From: Gordionus sp. m RMFG-2023
Taxonomy: Eukaryota > Nematomorpha > Gordioida > Chordodea > Parachordodidae
Length of the DNA: 64,000 nt
NCBI RefSeq assembly: GCF_954871325.1
Contig: NC_088778.1
Location: 13,171,666-13,235,665, forward strand
Direction: 5' to 3'
In this document: piece after piece, positions 13,601 through 24,838 of the stretch
How positions within the stretch are numbered: the first letter of the stretch is position 1
How the letters are laid out: each line of letters starts with the position of its first letter
Program-made: the position numbers and the translations under genes
The notes under the pieces: generated by a model
What the model was told of the DNA's origin: nothing
What the model saw: the letters and a program-made list of their open reading frames with translations, nothing else
Databases searched by the model: none

Positions 13601-16600
13601 GCCAAATGTAAAGGAGTATCATCGCCCATATTGGTTGAATTAATTAATGCTCCTCTGAGGAGTAAAAGATCCACTATGTTTATTCTACCTTCTTTGCACG
13701 CCCAGTGTAAAGGACTAAACCCGTGTTCATCTCTTTTAAGATTAAATTATATATTAAAATAGGAAATTAGATTAAAATGTTGGCGAAATTAGCTAAATAT
13801 TAGGGCTGTGCCGATATTAAATATTGGATAGGATCGGCACCGATATTTTGCTGTTTCCAAAAATATCGGATCGGGCCTATACCTTTAAAACCGGATCCGA
13901 TCTTTTTACCTTTCTTTTTTTTGTTATTTTATGTTATGTATATTTATTTTACATTATTATATTTTCTAAATAATTTTTTTTTAAACAACACCTTCTAAAT
14001 TTTATTTATTTTTTTAAATAGATTTATAGTATTTAAAAGTTTTTTTATAAAAATAGAAAGGAACACCCATAGTTTTATTTATTTTAAATCTTTTTAAATA
14101 ATAACGCCAATTTTTGTTTAGAAGTAAAGAGGTGAAATAAATTAGACAACTTATTTATACTTTATATAAAATAATTTTTTTAAATATGGTATCTGAATTA
14201 TGGAAATATTTTACAAAAGACAAAGATAATTTTACAAAATGCGTTATTTGCGGAGTTCTAATTTCACGGGGAGGAATAATGAAAAATTGATATATTCCAA
14301 TATCCGTAAACATTTAAAGCGAATCCATCAAAAGCATTCGAAGAGCTAATACAAAAAGAACGATAAATATTAGAAAAAACTAATCAAATTTTTTTAAAAA
14401 AGGACCCTGAAAGTCAGCCAGCAATATCAGCCATTCTTAATAAAACTAATATTTGGAAAAATTCTGATCTTAAATAATATATTTTTTTATCTATTAAAAT
14501 ATAATTAATTATAGTTTTCTTTGTAGAAATAAAAAAGTTAGATTAAAATTCGATTTTTTGCATAAAAAATATTGATTTCTTAATTACATTTGGTTCAAAT
14601 GGGGGAGGTGAAAAATCAGTATAAATATCGGTTCGGATTGAACCAATATCGGCAAATATCGGATCGGTATTAAACCAATATCGGATCGAATATGTTGAAC
14701 AGCACAGCCTAAATATTATATATAAAATATGGGGTTAGTTAAGGAGGGAAGGTAAAGAGATTAAAGAAAATAGTTACGTTTCAAAATATTTAGATTTGTA
14801 AATATAGGTTATTTTAATTGCCTGAATACTCTAGAGTTTAAAACAAAAAGAAATAAAGCAGTTATTCGAAGTTTCGTTAGGATGTCCAAATATTGATGGT
14901 AAATATCAAGAAAAATAGTATATTCTTTATCGCATTATATGGGGTCATTCTAAGAGAAATCGCTCAAAAAAAAATTTGGTCTTTTAAATAAATTTGTTGG
15001 TGTTGCCGATATTGAGAATTTAATTTATTAAAAATGTATTCATATATATATAGAGAGAGAGAAAGAGAGAAGCAATTATTTGCTATTTCAAAAAGTAGAT
15101 GAAGTTTCTAAAAGAAGTAGGAATTCAAACCCTATTTTTTCGTCGAGTTTAGTTCAGTTCCAAAATTTTGAATGCGATTTCAGATGGGTCAATTAATATT
15201 TTTCTTAATTAATAAAACATTATTTTTATTATGCTAATAAAAAGAATAATATATTATATCGTATCAAACAAGGAATAAAATATGATATTCGATCAATTCA
15301 ATAAGAGAAAATTAAAAATAGGTTGTAGTATAAAAAAAAGCCTATTGAACAGGGTTCGAGCCCTGAAAAAATTGAATATATTACCTTATAAACATTGAGA
15401 AAAGATTTTAAGAAAATAATATATTTGTGATTAACTTGTTTGTGGAAGTATTCTTCCCCTAATGCGCTCGTGATTAGGTTTGTCTGATCAAAAAAAATAT
15501 TGCTTATTTATACAAAATATTAGCCATTGTTTCAATTAGTTGGGAAAAATCAAAAAAATAGATAAAGTATTAAAAACAGATGTATATAAATTTCCATACA
15601 TCTTAAATGCAGAGATTATTTTGAATCTTATATTTTCGATTTTGATATTATCCTTCGAAAATAAAAGATTATTTTAATTAAATTTAATCATTCTTTTACA
15701 TAAATATTGGAAATTTTATTGGAGGGTGGATATATTGTAAGCAGTATTTTAAGAAAAATTTATGGTTTAAATAAAAATAAATTTATCTACTTGTACAATT
15801 TGAACATTTAATAAATTGTCTAACCCCAGTCATAGAATGTATAGGTAAAATAAAATAATTTCATGTACAAATTGGGAGAACGTAAATATAAAATTTTATA
15901 ATTTTTAAACAATAAACTAGAGGTCTGTAATTGGAGGGTTAAAAATATTTAAAACAGGCGGGTAAAAAAAATGTTATTTTTAAAAAATGATTAATCAAAT
16001 ATTTAAACCAAAAAAATTACGGTACGAGATTTTGTTAAAAGATACCCAAACCTTTCTACCATCTATGAGCAATATCTCTAGGCTTGAGTAATATTTCTGG
16101 CTACATATTTGGTTAGCCGTTTTTAAAAATCGAGCCGTTTAACAACACTAATCCATATTTTTGAAATAGGATTCATAATTATCAAAATTTAAAAGAAAAC
16201 ATTTCATCGGTATTAAAAATAATAATTATAATTAATGCTTGTCCACCGTTAGGCTATTCAAAAACGAATGTAATAGTAAAAAATGGTAAATCATTCATTT
16301 TTTGAATAATGGAAGAATTATTCGATTCGAATAAAATGAATAACTCATATATTCGACAAATTTTTTTAATAATTTGCTTATTTGATATAAAATAATTTGA
16401 TCAAATATTTGAATTATCAGAATTATGATTAATGTTTTTTAATAAAATTTAATCATTTGTCATTTCAATTGAAAACCTATAAACCTGAGATGTGATTAAC
16501 AAGGTAAATATCCTGATAGTGAAAGGCTATTTTTAGTCAGAACTTGGCTTTTGTTTAAAATAAAATGTGAAATATAAAAAATTCTGTCAATATGTTATAC

Positions 16601-18480
16601 CATGGATTATCTTATAATATTTTTAAAATACAAATTATTCTAATAACTCAAATTAAATACAAAGAGTAAATTTTATTTTTTGAACAAATATAAATAATGC
16701 AATATTTGATTTGTATTGATTTTTGAATAGGTCCACCAACCATCATGCATAGTTTAATTTTATCCTGTTTTGTATTTTTCTAACATAATTAAGATTTATA
16801 TTTTGTAAAATCAAAAATAGTACAACCTTTATTTTTATTTCAATTAATTCATTTTTTTTAAACTGTATAACATAAAATTAATTAAAAAACTTTTCAAAAC
16901 TTTATCATTATGTTTCCTTAAAGTTTTGAAATTTTTTAAACAGGTATTGGAAATAATCTTAGAAAAACATCTCATATATATCATAATTTAATTTTAATTT
17001 GCTATTTTCAAGCTAAAGTCAGTTGTGTAAATATTTTCATATTAGGTTTAATTATTTAAAAATATTTATTTAATAAATTATTAAAAATGAATAAAGAAAA
17101 TAATTAAAAAGCAACAAAACCTAATATTTTATCTTAAACATCTTATCATTTTTTTGTTTGTGACAAAAATTTAAATTCATTATATATATCCTTAATATTT
17201 ATAGTATTGTTAAATGGCTTTATTTTTAAAAACGACTAACCCAATATTTAGGCCAAAAAAAAATATGCAAGCAACAAGATTTTGATTTTCTTTCACCTAT
17301 GAGTAAAATCTCCAGGCAATATTTTTTGGCTAAAATATTGGGTTAGCTTTAAAAACTGAACCCTAATTTTTTATATCCTTAATTGGCAGGATTGTATATA
17401 TTTTAGTCTAGGGGAAGATTATTTTTGGAGAAATATGGGAAGGCCTTTTAGATGGATAAATATTTATTAAGCCAAATTTTTATGAAAAATAAATATTATA
17501 TTGTCATAAATATGTTTTTGCAACAGATAAATATAATTTTGTGAAATTGCAAATAAAAATTATTATGAGGTATATTTTTTCAAAGCAATTAATTATTTAA
17601 ATTGTAATTCCTTTGATTAAAATCTGTAAATTATTATGTATAATTTTAAAAAATATTGAAAAACTTGGTATATAACTAAACTAGTCACTTTTAAAATATA
17701 ACTAATTTTGAAAAAAATATAACTAATAACAACATATATATGCATGAAGATGATGTGGTTTTCTAGAGCATAGGAAAGAGTATAAATTTATTGAAGTTAT
17801 AAAGTTAAAAGATAATGAAAGATGTTTGTAAGAAAATATAAAATTTGAATAAGGTGGTGATAAATAAAATACCCAGGGAATCAATTTGACATCTAAAATG
17901 ATGTATGAATTAATAATCAAATAATGTTCATAAATATAACAAAATTATATATTAAGATGAGACAAATAATAATTTCAAATATATACATATCAATTATATT
18001 ATTCTTTGATTCAGTTATTTATAAACCATTTATTTGATACAACATAAAATCAAAAAATATTAATCTTCTGAATAGTAAAAATCTGAGTAGAATGCCATCC
18101 TAAATTATTATTATTTAATATAGATTTCTAATAAAAAATTTATTGCTATTAAATTATCATATGTTACTTATGAAATTATTGGTCTAAAATCAAAGGGGAA
18201 GCAGGCACCTCAACAAGCCTTGCAGTACAGAAGGGCTCAAATCAATTTTTACAAAATGTGCCTTATAAGAAGGTTACAGTCACATTATTGTAGTGAATAT
18301 AAACAAATGTAAAAATTAGAAGAATGTATTTTCATTAAAGATAACAATATTTAAAACATTTCAACAAACTATTTTAGTTTTAACATACCCTTGTAAAATA
18401 TCATTTTCAGGATTTTCTAACCAGGATTTGACTTCTAAAATATTACCTTCACGGCACAATGAAAAGATATCATCCATCAT
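7660..18480 (-). CDS. Ilk: Integrin-linked kinase (pseudokinase), 10 exons
   Basis: Minus-strand exons: 18480-18389, 13732-13567, 12770-12578, 11224-11141, 10969-10884, 9437-9011, 8633-8518, 8427-8328, 8072-7942, 7812-7660. All introns are GT-AG, phases agree throughout, and the sum is 1548 nt (515 aa). The start [13 protein letters not shown] matches the ILK N-terminus. Residues ~30-165 are ankyrin repeats ([40 protein letters not shown]). The linker has IPYKDQSW and [11 protein letters not shown]. The kinase-like lobe runs from LWKGRWQ (208) through [36 protein letters not shown] and [12 protein letters not shown] to the end. As in known ILK, there is no HRD or [11 protein letters not shown] stands in the DFG place. 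The usual ATP-site Lys (VVKVLK in human, from memory) reads VARVIK here, so it is Arg. Two Asn/Asp-rich insertions in exon 6 explain the length beyond the usual ~452 aa. Role from the family: scaffold with PINCH and parvin at integrin adhesions. Confidence 0.96.
9546..10835 (-). mobile_element. hAT relic in ILK intron 5, with a nested small element
   Basis: Ends CAGAGTTGTTAA (left) and, inverted, CGGAGTTGTTAA (right), each followed by a TATCTAGATA-type word. The flanking eight bases ATAATAAA and ATAATGAG share six positions. A minus-strand frame near 9757-9905 contains [14 protein letters not shown], the C-terminal hAT dimerisation motif, so it is a decayed autonomous-type copy. A smaller G+C-richer insert with GGGCTGGGCC / GGCCCGATGCAG ends (about 9942-10283) appears nested inside it. 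It lies wholly within intron 5, between ILK exons 5 and 6. Confidence 0.65.
11405..11890 (+). pseudogene. Decayed LINE reverse-transcriptase fragment in ILK intron 3
   Basis: Forward-strand translation, broken by many stops and shifts, gives YADAIVI (the YADD box of a LINE reverse transcriptase) followed after about 75 codons by [19 protein letters not shown] and [19 protein letters not shown]. That matches the order of the RT thumb and C-terminal region of RTE/CR1-like LINEs (LRIFN..VKSVLLYG then FIN.CLRRIL...W...ISNE, from memory). It lies antisense to ILK. The flanking DNA of intron 3 shows nothing else that I can name. Confidence 0.5.
13803..14709 (+). mobile_element. hAT-type element with BED-finger relic in ILK intron 1
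   Basis: Ends GGGCTGTGCCGATATT and, inverted, GGCTGTGCTGTTC. TAAATATTA occurs directly outside both ends (13794-13802 and 14710-14718), consistent with an 8-bp duplication. GATCGG/CCGATATCGG words recur near both ends. Inside, a frame opens at 14186 ([22 protein letters not shown]) and breaks at 14290; the next frame continues with [12 protein letters not shown]. Together these show the C-x2-C ... H-x4-H order of a BED zinc finger, typical of hAT transposase N-termini. The rest of the transposase is missing, so the copy is non-autonomous. Confidence 0.7.
15350..15365 (+). other. Isolated B-box / T-arm hairpin, tRNA- or SINE-derived
   Basis: CAGGGTTCGAGCCCTG is a self-complementary T-arm with a good Pol III B box, standing alone in A+T-rich ILK intron 1. 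No matching A box or acceptor stem is visible, so it is probably the remnant of a SINE or tRNA pseudogene. Confidence 0.35.
15975..16150. mobile_element. MITE with fold-back-family end, in ILK intron 1
   Basis: The right end, read inverted, is TTAGTGTTGTTAAACGGCTCG, closely like the end of the fold-back element at 28642. The middle (ACCTTTCTACCATCTATGAG ... TTGAGTAATATTTCTGGCTA) is recognisably the same as at 17202-17375. The left end is blurred where it meets a fragment starting TAGAGGTCTGTAATTGG (from about 15917) of the hAT MITE family seen at 2859. Confidence 0.5.
17202..17375. mobile_element. MITE related to the copy at 15975, in ILK intron 1
   Basis: Starts TAGTATTGTTAAATGGC and contains inverted internal arms (CGACTAACCCAATATTTAGG on the left, AAAATATTGGGTTAGC on the right). 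The centre, TTTCACCTATGAGTAAAATC, matches the other copies. The right terminus is worn. No coding. Confidence 0.5.
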
Positions 18481-19995
18481 TAATTTTTAAAATGATAAGA
18501 AGCATAGAGAAAGGATTATCATTTGAAATATTTCGATAAGGATTTGACTTACATTTCTAAATTCTCATAATTATGATTGACATTTGTTAAACATTCTTTT
18601 ATCCATTTTAGAAACTTAATGCAATAATCCACTGTTGATATCTATATTTGGCTAAAAATTAAGATTTTGCAATTTTTAGTAAAACTATTTAAGAAATGTA
18701 AATAAAATTGGTACTGGGGTTCTAAAAAAAATCATTAATCAGCTCTTTAATAAATTGTTAGAGATATTTTTGACGATTTCAAGTTCTATTATTCTGGAAA
18801 TTAATTCTTATGCAACTATTATTCTGGAAATTTATTCTTATGCAACTACACATATGTTATTATAATTACAACATTTAATTTTAATGAAACTAATTTAATA
18901 TAGAATTTATGTATGAAAAATTATATCATTATTCTTTGGCAGAAAAATATAAAAGAAAAATTATATCATTATTATTTGGCAGCAAGATGGAAGAAAAATT
19001 ATGTCATTATTCTTTCGCAAGAAACAGTCTATGTAATTATATCATTTTAATGAATCTAACTTAATATAGAATTTTATATAAAGAAAAGGTTTAATTATAT
19101 CATTTTTATTTGCATTAAATTATTTATTCTTGTAAATTGCTATTATTAATATGGATTGTATTAATATTGATTGTTTTCCTTATGTAATAAATGTATTATT
19201 ATTTCAAAATTTAATTAATAATTATATATTTATTTGCTCCAAATTTTTTTTAATTGTGTCTATAAGCCACTAAATATATTTTTTTTTTAAATTCAACAAA
19301 AATCAGGTTTAGACTAATTTAACAAAGAAAAATATGGAAAATATGATATACCAAATCTTGTTGCATGTTTTTTATTGTTACTATCATTTTGAATATAATC
19401 TATCAGTATTTTGCAGTAATTTACTTATAACAACATTTAGGTTCTATTTTTTGTTTTTTTATGCCATAGATATATTACAGCTTTGTAAAAACTAATTTTG
19501 ACATTTAGAACTACAGTAGAAAATATATTTATTACATATTTATACTATTTACAAAATAATAACATATTTTCTATAAATATAATAAAAAGTAACATAAAAA
19601 CAAAATAAATGACTAATATGGATAAAATATTTCATTATAATACAAGAAAATAATTAACTTGAAAGATATACATTATCTTTACTGGTTTTTCAACTAATAA
19701 TTGCAGAGATTTTATCTAAAATCGATGTTTATGGTATAAATTTGTAATATGTTAAATTGTGTCCTTAGCATTTATAAATTTATATATTTTTCCAATTACA
19801 TTAAAATATTTAATGTTTTATAGCATCACTAAATTTAAATATATTTGGGTGAGCTATCAAAACTAGATTTTCTAGAGCACTATGACACATAGTTGATAGG
19901 AATTTTTCTGCCTTCTATTTTATAAACAATAAAAAATATTTAACTTGGAATATTTGTAAAAATGTTTTGAATGTTAGTATTAAATTCATCTGAAT
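18481..19995. other. 5' flank of ILK; no other gene seen
   Basis: This stretch lies upstream of the ILK start and should hold its promoter and 5' UTR, but I see no motif that defines either. It is very A+T-rich. Short local duplications occur at 18800-18850 (TATTCTGGAAATT-ATTCTTATGCAACTA twice) and at 18930-19020 (GAAAAATTATATCATTATT repeated). Confidence 0.4.
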
Positions 19996-20160
19996 TAGAG
20001 GTCTGCATTGGGCGGGATTACGGCCCGCCCACCCACGCCCGTCCTTTTCAAGAATAAGCAGGCAGGCGGGTTAAAAAAATTTGAAACTATGGGTGGGTGG
20101 GCGGGTTAAGAAATTTAAACAATGGGTGGGCAGGTTAAAGAAATTTAAAATTTTTGTTCA
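19996..20160. mobile_element. Left-end fragment of the TAGAGGTCTGCA hAT family
   Basis: Begins TAGAGGTCTGCATTGGGC and carries repeated GGGCGGGTTAA-type words, as in the element at 2859-3301. No right end is visible; the sequence runs into a gypsy fossil. A GCGGGCTTGGGTTAAAA word at about 21883 could be the far part of the same element, split by that fossil, but this is uncertain. Confidence 0.5.
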
Positions 20161-20199
20161 AAAACAAACTGTGTTTTTTTTAAGTGAAGAACACTTTAC

Positions 20200-21560
20200 T
20201 AGTTTTTCTACATCTTTATCTAATTGTTCCCACCCGTATGCAATATATGTAAAACTCTTTTTTGAAGTGAGTACGGAATGATTAATCTGCTATTCCAAAA
20301 TAAAATACCGTTATCATTTTATATTTCATCTATTCTTGTTCTAAAAGCTTGTAATTCTGGTGCTTGATTTTGTATATTTGTACCATTTATTAATCTTTTT
20401 GTTGGTTTTCGTTCCCTCTTTGTATATCTTGAATTCCTTCTTGACTTGGTTCCATTGTTTCTACTGTTTTATTATCTCCTAGCTTTATATTGTCATTTGT
20501 TTATATTGATTCGGTTAACTGCTTCTTCCATTGTTCGTAGTTGGTCAGCATGTTTTCCTACGATTTTTTTTTCTTCTCTCCTTTTTCAAAGTTGTAATGG
20601 CGGATTCCCCTGGTATACGGCAACACTTGGTATATTTCTGCATTGTTTTTGATATCCACTACAGCTGTTTCCGAGTTTTTCGACCCACCACATAATGTCT
20701 CATAATGGATTTCATTGGTGTAATACCCGGATGTTCCGTATGCAATATGTGTAAAACTCTTTTTTGGAGTGAGTACGGAATGATTAATCTGCCATTCCAA
20801 AATAAAATACCGTCATAATTTTCTATTTCATCTATTCTTGTTTTAAAAGTTTGTAATTCTGGTGCTTGATTTTGTATATTTTTACCATTTATTATTATTT
20901 TTACTTTCTTAAAATTGGATCTTTTGCGGTTTCCTCTCTAAATTCTTTTCTTGATAGAGTTAATGTGTCATAAGTAAGACTTATATATTTTACTGTTTTA
21001 TTTTCGCTTGTTATTCTCTCATTATTTTCTCTGTTGGGTTTCGCGATAAAGTATCTGCAATTATATTTTTGGCGCCATTCTTGTACATTATATCATAATA
21101 ATATGCAGATAATTTATAAGCCCAACGTAATAATCTTTGGTTTGTTAATGAGCTTAAATCTCTGCTATTACCAGGTTTGTGGTCTGTTCATATTTTAAAT
21201 TTTGGTCTATACAAATAGTTATGAAATATTTCTATGCCGTTTATTATTGCTTTTTCTTCTTTGTCTATTGTAGAATAATTCTTTTTGGCGTCTTGTAAAA
21301 TCCTTGAAGTGTAAGCTAATGGAAATTCGTTACCATTATCATATTTTTGCATGAGTACAGCTCCAAATCTTTGGTTAGATGCATTTGTTTCCAATATTAA
21401 CTCGAGGTCTGATTTATAAAACTGTATAGTTTTTGTTCTGTTACTATTCCAAATAGCATGAAAACGATTACAAAAATAGTATGGTATTTTATTTTGTAAT
21501 GGCAGATTAATCATTCCGTACTCACTTCAAAAAAGAGTTTTACATATATTGCATACGGGA
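20200..21560 (-). mobile_element. Ty3/gypsy fossil: RNase H and integrase zinc-binding parts
   Basis: Minus-strand translation near 21188-21514 reads as the RNase H part of a Ty3/gypsy polyprotein (ASNQRFGAVLMQ, LAYTSRIL, NYSTIDKEEKAI). Further left, parts of the linker and of the integrase N-terminal region can be made out. A segment of about 120 bp beginning CGTATGCAATAT occurs twice in direct order (from about 20236 and 20738) and partly inverted near 21500-21555, so the copy is also rearranged. It is old and broken in several places. It is a different lineage from the LTR element at 24686. Confidence 0.65.
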
Positions 21561-23319
21561 CATCCGGATCTCACTTGATGAAGAGCATATACTTTAAACA
21601 GATATCCTACTTTGGTGGAAATGACAAGAAAGAGATTTTGTCAAAGCTATCAAGATTAGCAAGAAAAATATTGGCAATTCCTGCAACAGTGCTTCTTCTG
21701 ATATCAATTTTATATTTATATTTTTTTCATAAATATTTTATTTGATCAAATAAATTGTCCATAATTTAAAATGATTATTTTTTTTATTATATTTATTTCC
21801 TAAATTGAAAACTTTTTGTAAGGTGTAATGCTGAAATATTTTTTTAAAAAATTGAAAGAATGTCCATAATTAAATTTTATAAGCGGGCTTGGGTTAAAAT
21901 TTTTTAGACTATTTCATTATAAAAGACTAAAAAATCAAAATATATATTACGTGTAAATACAATTTCATTACATATCGATAATCAAGTGGATATTTTGTTT
22001 CAAATAAAATAAAAATATAATAAAGGAAAGTAATATTTTAACATAATCATTGAATAATAGGAAACGTAAAAAATAAATGATTTTTTGGCATAATCACATG
22101 AAAAAATCAAAAAAAAATAAGATAATGGACAGTAAATTTTTAACATAACCTTTGGACAGTGGGAAACATAAAAATGATTTTGGTGGCATAATCACAATGA
22201 AAAATATTTATATTAAATATAATAAACACAATTTTTTTAATTAAACATAATTAAAGGAATATCAAATAAGATTTTAATTTTCAAAAAAAATAAGATAGGG
22301 AAAGGAATATTGTTACATAATGGTTAGACAGTAAATATTGTAAAATCAATTGATGTCTTATCATTGCAAACACATCAAAATAATAAGACTTCTTTAAAAT
22401 CACATATTTTATATCTTATCATTAACACTAATCATAATGATAAGATTTATTTAAATGCATCACCTCTAGCATTTGCAATAAATAATCATATCATATGTTT
22501 CAACAATGATAACATTTTTTTAAATTCAAATATATCATATATATATATTTATCAATTAAAATTAAAATTTTTAAGTTTAATTCAAATTAAACTAATATTA
22601 ACACACATTCAAAATATGCCACATTAATTCAAAGTTTACAGTTAATTCAAAATGAAATATCATTAATGTAGTAAAGGAGTAATTTATTGTAATATTCTAT
22701 TTACATATTATGTGCTTAACTTCCTAATAGATTATTGACATCACATATCCTAATGCTATTTTCCTTGTATTACTACGATTGATGAATAAAATGTAAATTG
22801 TGACTGAATTATTAAAAGTGAATAAATTGTAAATGATGACTATATCACAAAAATTAACACATCATTCGCAATAGATCACCTTAATAATATATAAACACTA
22901 AATAAAAATGAATTACATTCACAATAAATCACATTAATAATATATCAACCAATGATCATTGATCAACACTAAATTAAAAACATTCATAATATATCACACT
23001 AATTAAAAATGGATTATATTCACCATAAATCAACATTAATTAAAAATGGACTAAAAATGAACCAACACACATGTCCATCCTTTTAAAGCAATGATATATA
23101 TAACTAGAGATTGACGATTCATTCATTTGACTTTTTTTTATGAAGGTGGAGTAGGTGATTATATTTAAAAAATGAACCTAAGACTAACCCACCTTTTAAT
23201 TTTTTAAAATATAGTTTAACCTAATCCTGCATGGACTTATAAATCTTATGTTAATGCATCTTAGGATACATGCAAAACAGATCTTATAATATCACTATCA
23301 TTTATTATTTAATTAGATA
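21561..23319. other. No gene seen; very A+T-rich DNA
   Basis: Poor in sequence complexity. From about 22350 to 23060 words such as ATCATAATGATAAGATTT and AACACTAAATAAAAATG recur without a clear period. The open frame at 22364-22627 is low-complexity and I do not support it as a gene. Confidence 0.4.
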
Positions 23320-24165
23320 ATGGGAGTGTGCTGTGTTCATAATTGTAATAAAACATATAAAATAGAATCTAATACACATATTTCTTATCATAAGTATATA
23401 TATTATTTTTTATATGCAACATATTTATTACATAAAGCATTAATAAGCTACAAACATTGAAAAAAAATCCTTATTTAGTAAAAATATAAAGTTTTCTCAT
23501 TTTTATTGCTAGGACAAATAATGCTTCTTCCTATTGAGTTGATAAGATTTCTATTTTGAACTTTGCCTAAATATTTTTCTGGATAAAATATTAAGTTAGC
23601 CATTTTAAAATACATATTTACTATGATACAGTTTCATTTTAAATATTTGTAAGAAATATGTAAACCATATATATATTAATAGAGGCTCTGCCAATCAACA
23701 AATTTTCACTGATTCAATACTATATTACTAATAACCGATCTGATATTTATATTGATTTTTATATACTATCTATCTTTGTATCAATGTCATAAATATATCT
23801 TATATTTTACTCATTATTATTCACCTATTTTTAAATATAGATTTCCATTAAAATCCAAAGAATTATTGGAAAAATGGTTACAGGCTATAAATAGAAAAAA
23901 TTTTATGCCTAATAAATATAGTATAATGGGGGGGTTAGTGATTCCTTCATCTAGTATGTCTATATTATGCCGAATTTGTGAAAGTTCATTTAGAACTTAT
24001 CAAAATGATATTAAACGTAAAAATATTATTAAAAAAATGGAAGTGTTGGTTTTTTCCACAATAATTGGTACAAATATTTTTATTGATCTTACTGAACATA
24101 TTAATGAACATGAGATTGGTTACAGCCATTTTCAAATTCTTGTAAAATTAATTGTTCAAAGGTAA
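23320..24165 (+). CDS. Split THAP-domain protein (possibly incomplete)
   Basis: A two-exon reading gives the first part of a THAP zinc finger. Exon 1 (23320-23393) encodes MGVCCVHNCNKTYK...SYH. A GT-AG intron of 447 nt (GTATAT donor, TTTTTAAATATAG acceptor) leads to exon 2 at 23841, which continues KFPLKSKELLEKWLQAINRK and NFMPNKYS. That is the family order C-x(2-4)-C, HKFP, W..A..RK.F.P.KYS. The next expected element, C-x2-H in a CSxHF motif, is not there: the frame runs on through ILCRICESSFRTY to a stop at 24163-24165, 132 aa in all. So either a further exon is skipped (a donor-like GTATAA follows NKY at 23928) or the finger is broken. THAP domains occur in host DNA-binding proteins and in P-element-type transposases; I cannot tell which. 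Confidence 0.5.
23500..23612. mobile_element. MITE fragment (same family as 15975 and 17202)
   Basis: Shares the arm TTTTTCTGGATAAAATATTAAGTTAGCCATTTT with the ILK intron-1 MITEs and a similar spacing from ATTGCTAGGACAAATAATGC. It lies within the intron of the THAP gene model. Ends are not clear. Confidence 0.35.
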
Positions 24166-24685
24166 TCATTTATTAGTTTTATTACTATTTTTTTTAAAGA
24201 TATTTAAATATTAGATTTTTCCATTTTGCTGACTTGAGAAACCAGGAATTGATAACTGGTATGAGGCAAAATCTTACAAAAGCAATACAATTTAATAATC
24301 ATTAAGTCATGTAAATTAATATTTATATCTTCTTTTATTTTTTAAAAATTATATTGTATAAAGAACAGGCCTTATATAAGACATATTATAAAAATTATGA
24401 TATTATATATAATCTATGCTAATGTAAATATATTTTATTTTTTATAGGTGATGATAGAATCAAAAAGGATGAATGTTTATAATCAAAGATAATATGAATG
24501 TGAATCATCATATTGTTAAAAATACATTTTGTTTTTTAAAGTGTACACATTTATATTTTTATATATTTATTGTATAAACCTTATTTAAATGATTTATATA
24601 ATAATTTATACCCATGCAAAAAATGTTATTATTACACTATGTTTTTATTGAAAAAAAAATAAAAGATGTTTTCATTTGTCATTTA
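24166..24685. other. Short A+T-rich spacer between the THAP frame and the LTR element
   Basis: Contains an acceptor-like TTTTTATAGG at about 24441-24450 that could serve a third THAP exon (adding about ten residues before a stop). Nothing else is visible. Confidence 0.3.
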
Positions 24686-24838
24686 TGTAGTAATACCAAC
24701 TACTAATTATAAACAATACGACCACTGATTTATATTTTAATTTATTTTTGATATCAAATTTTTATTTATTATTTTTCGAATGTTCGATTCTGTTTTAATA
24801 TACAATATACATAAATAATCATTTATTAATTTATTACA
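24686..24838 (-). repeat. 3' LTR
   Basis: 153-bp direct repeat, TG...CA ends, near-identical to 27603-27756. Confidence 0.9.

Noticed and set aside
20081-20281. Forward 66-aa frame with GGRVKK repeats
   Set aside because: It reads through the subterminal G+C-rich words of a hAT end into the gypsy fossil.
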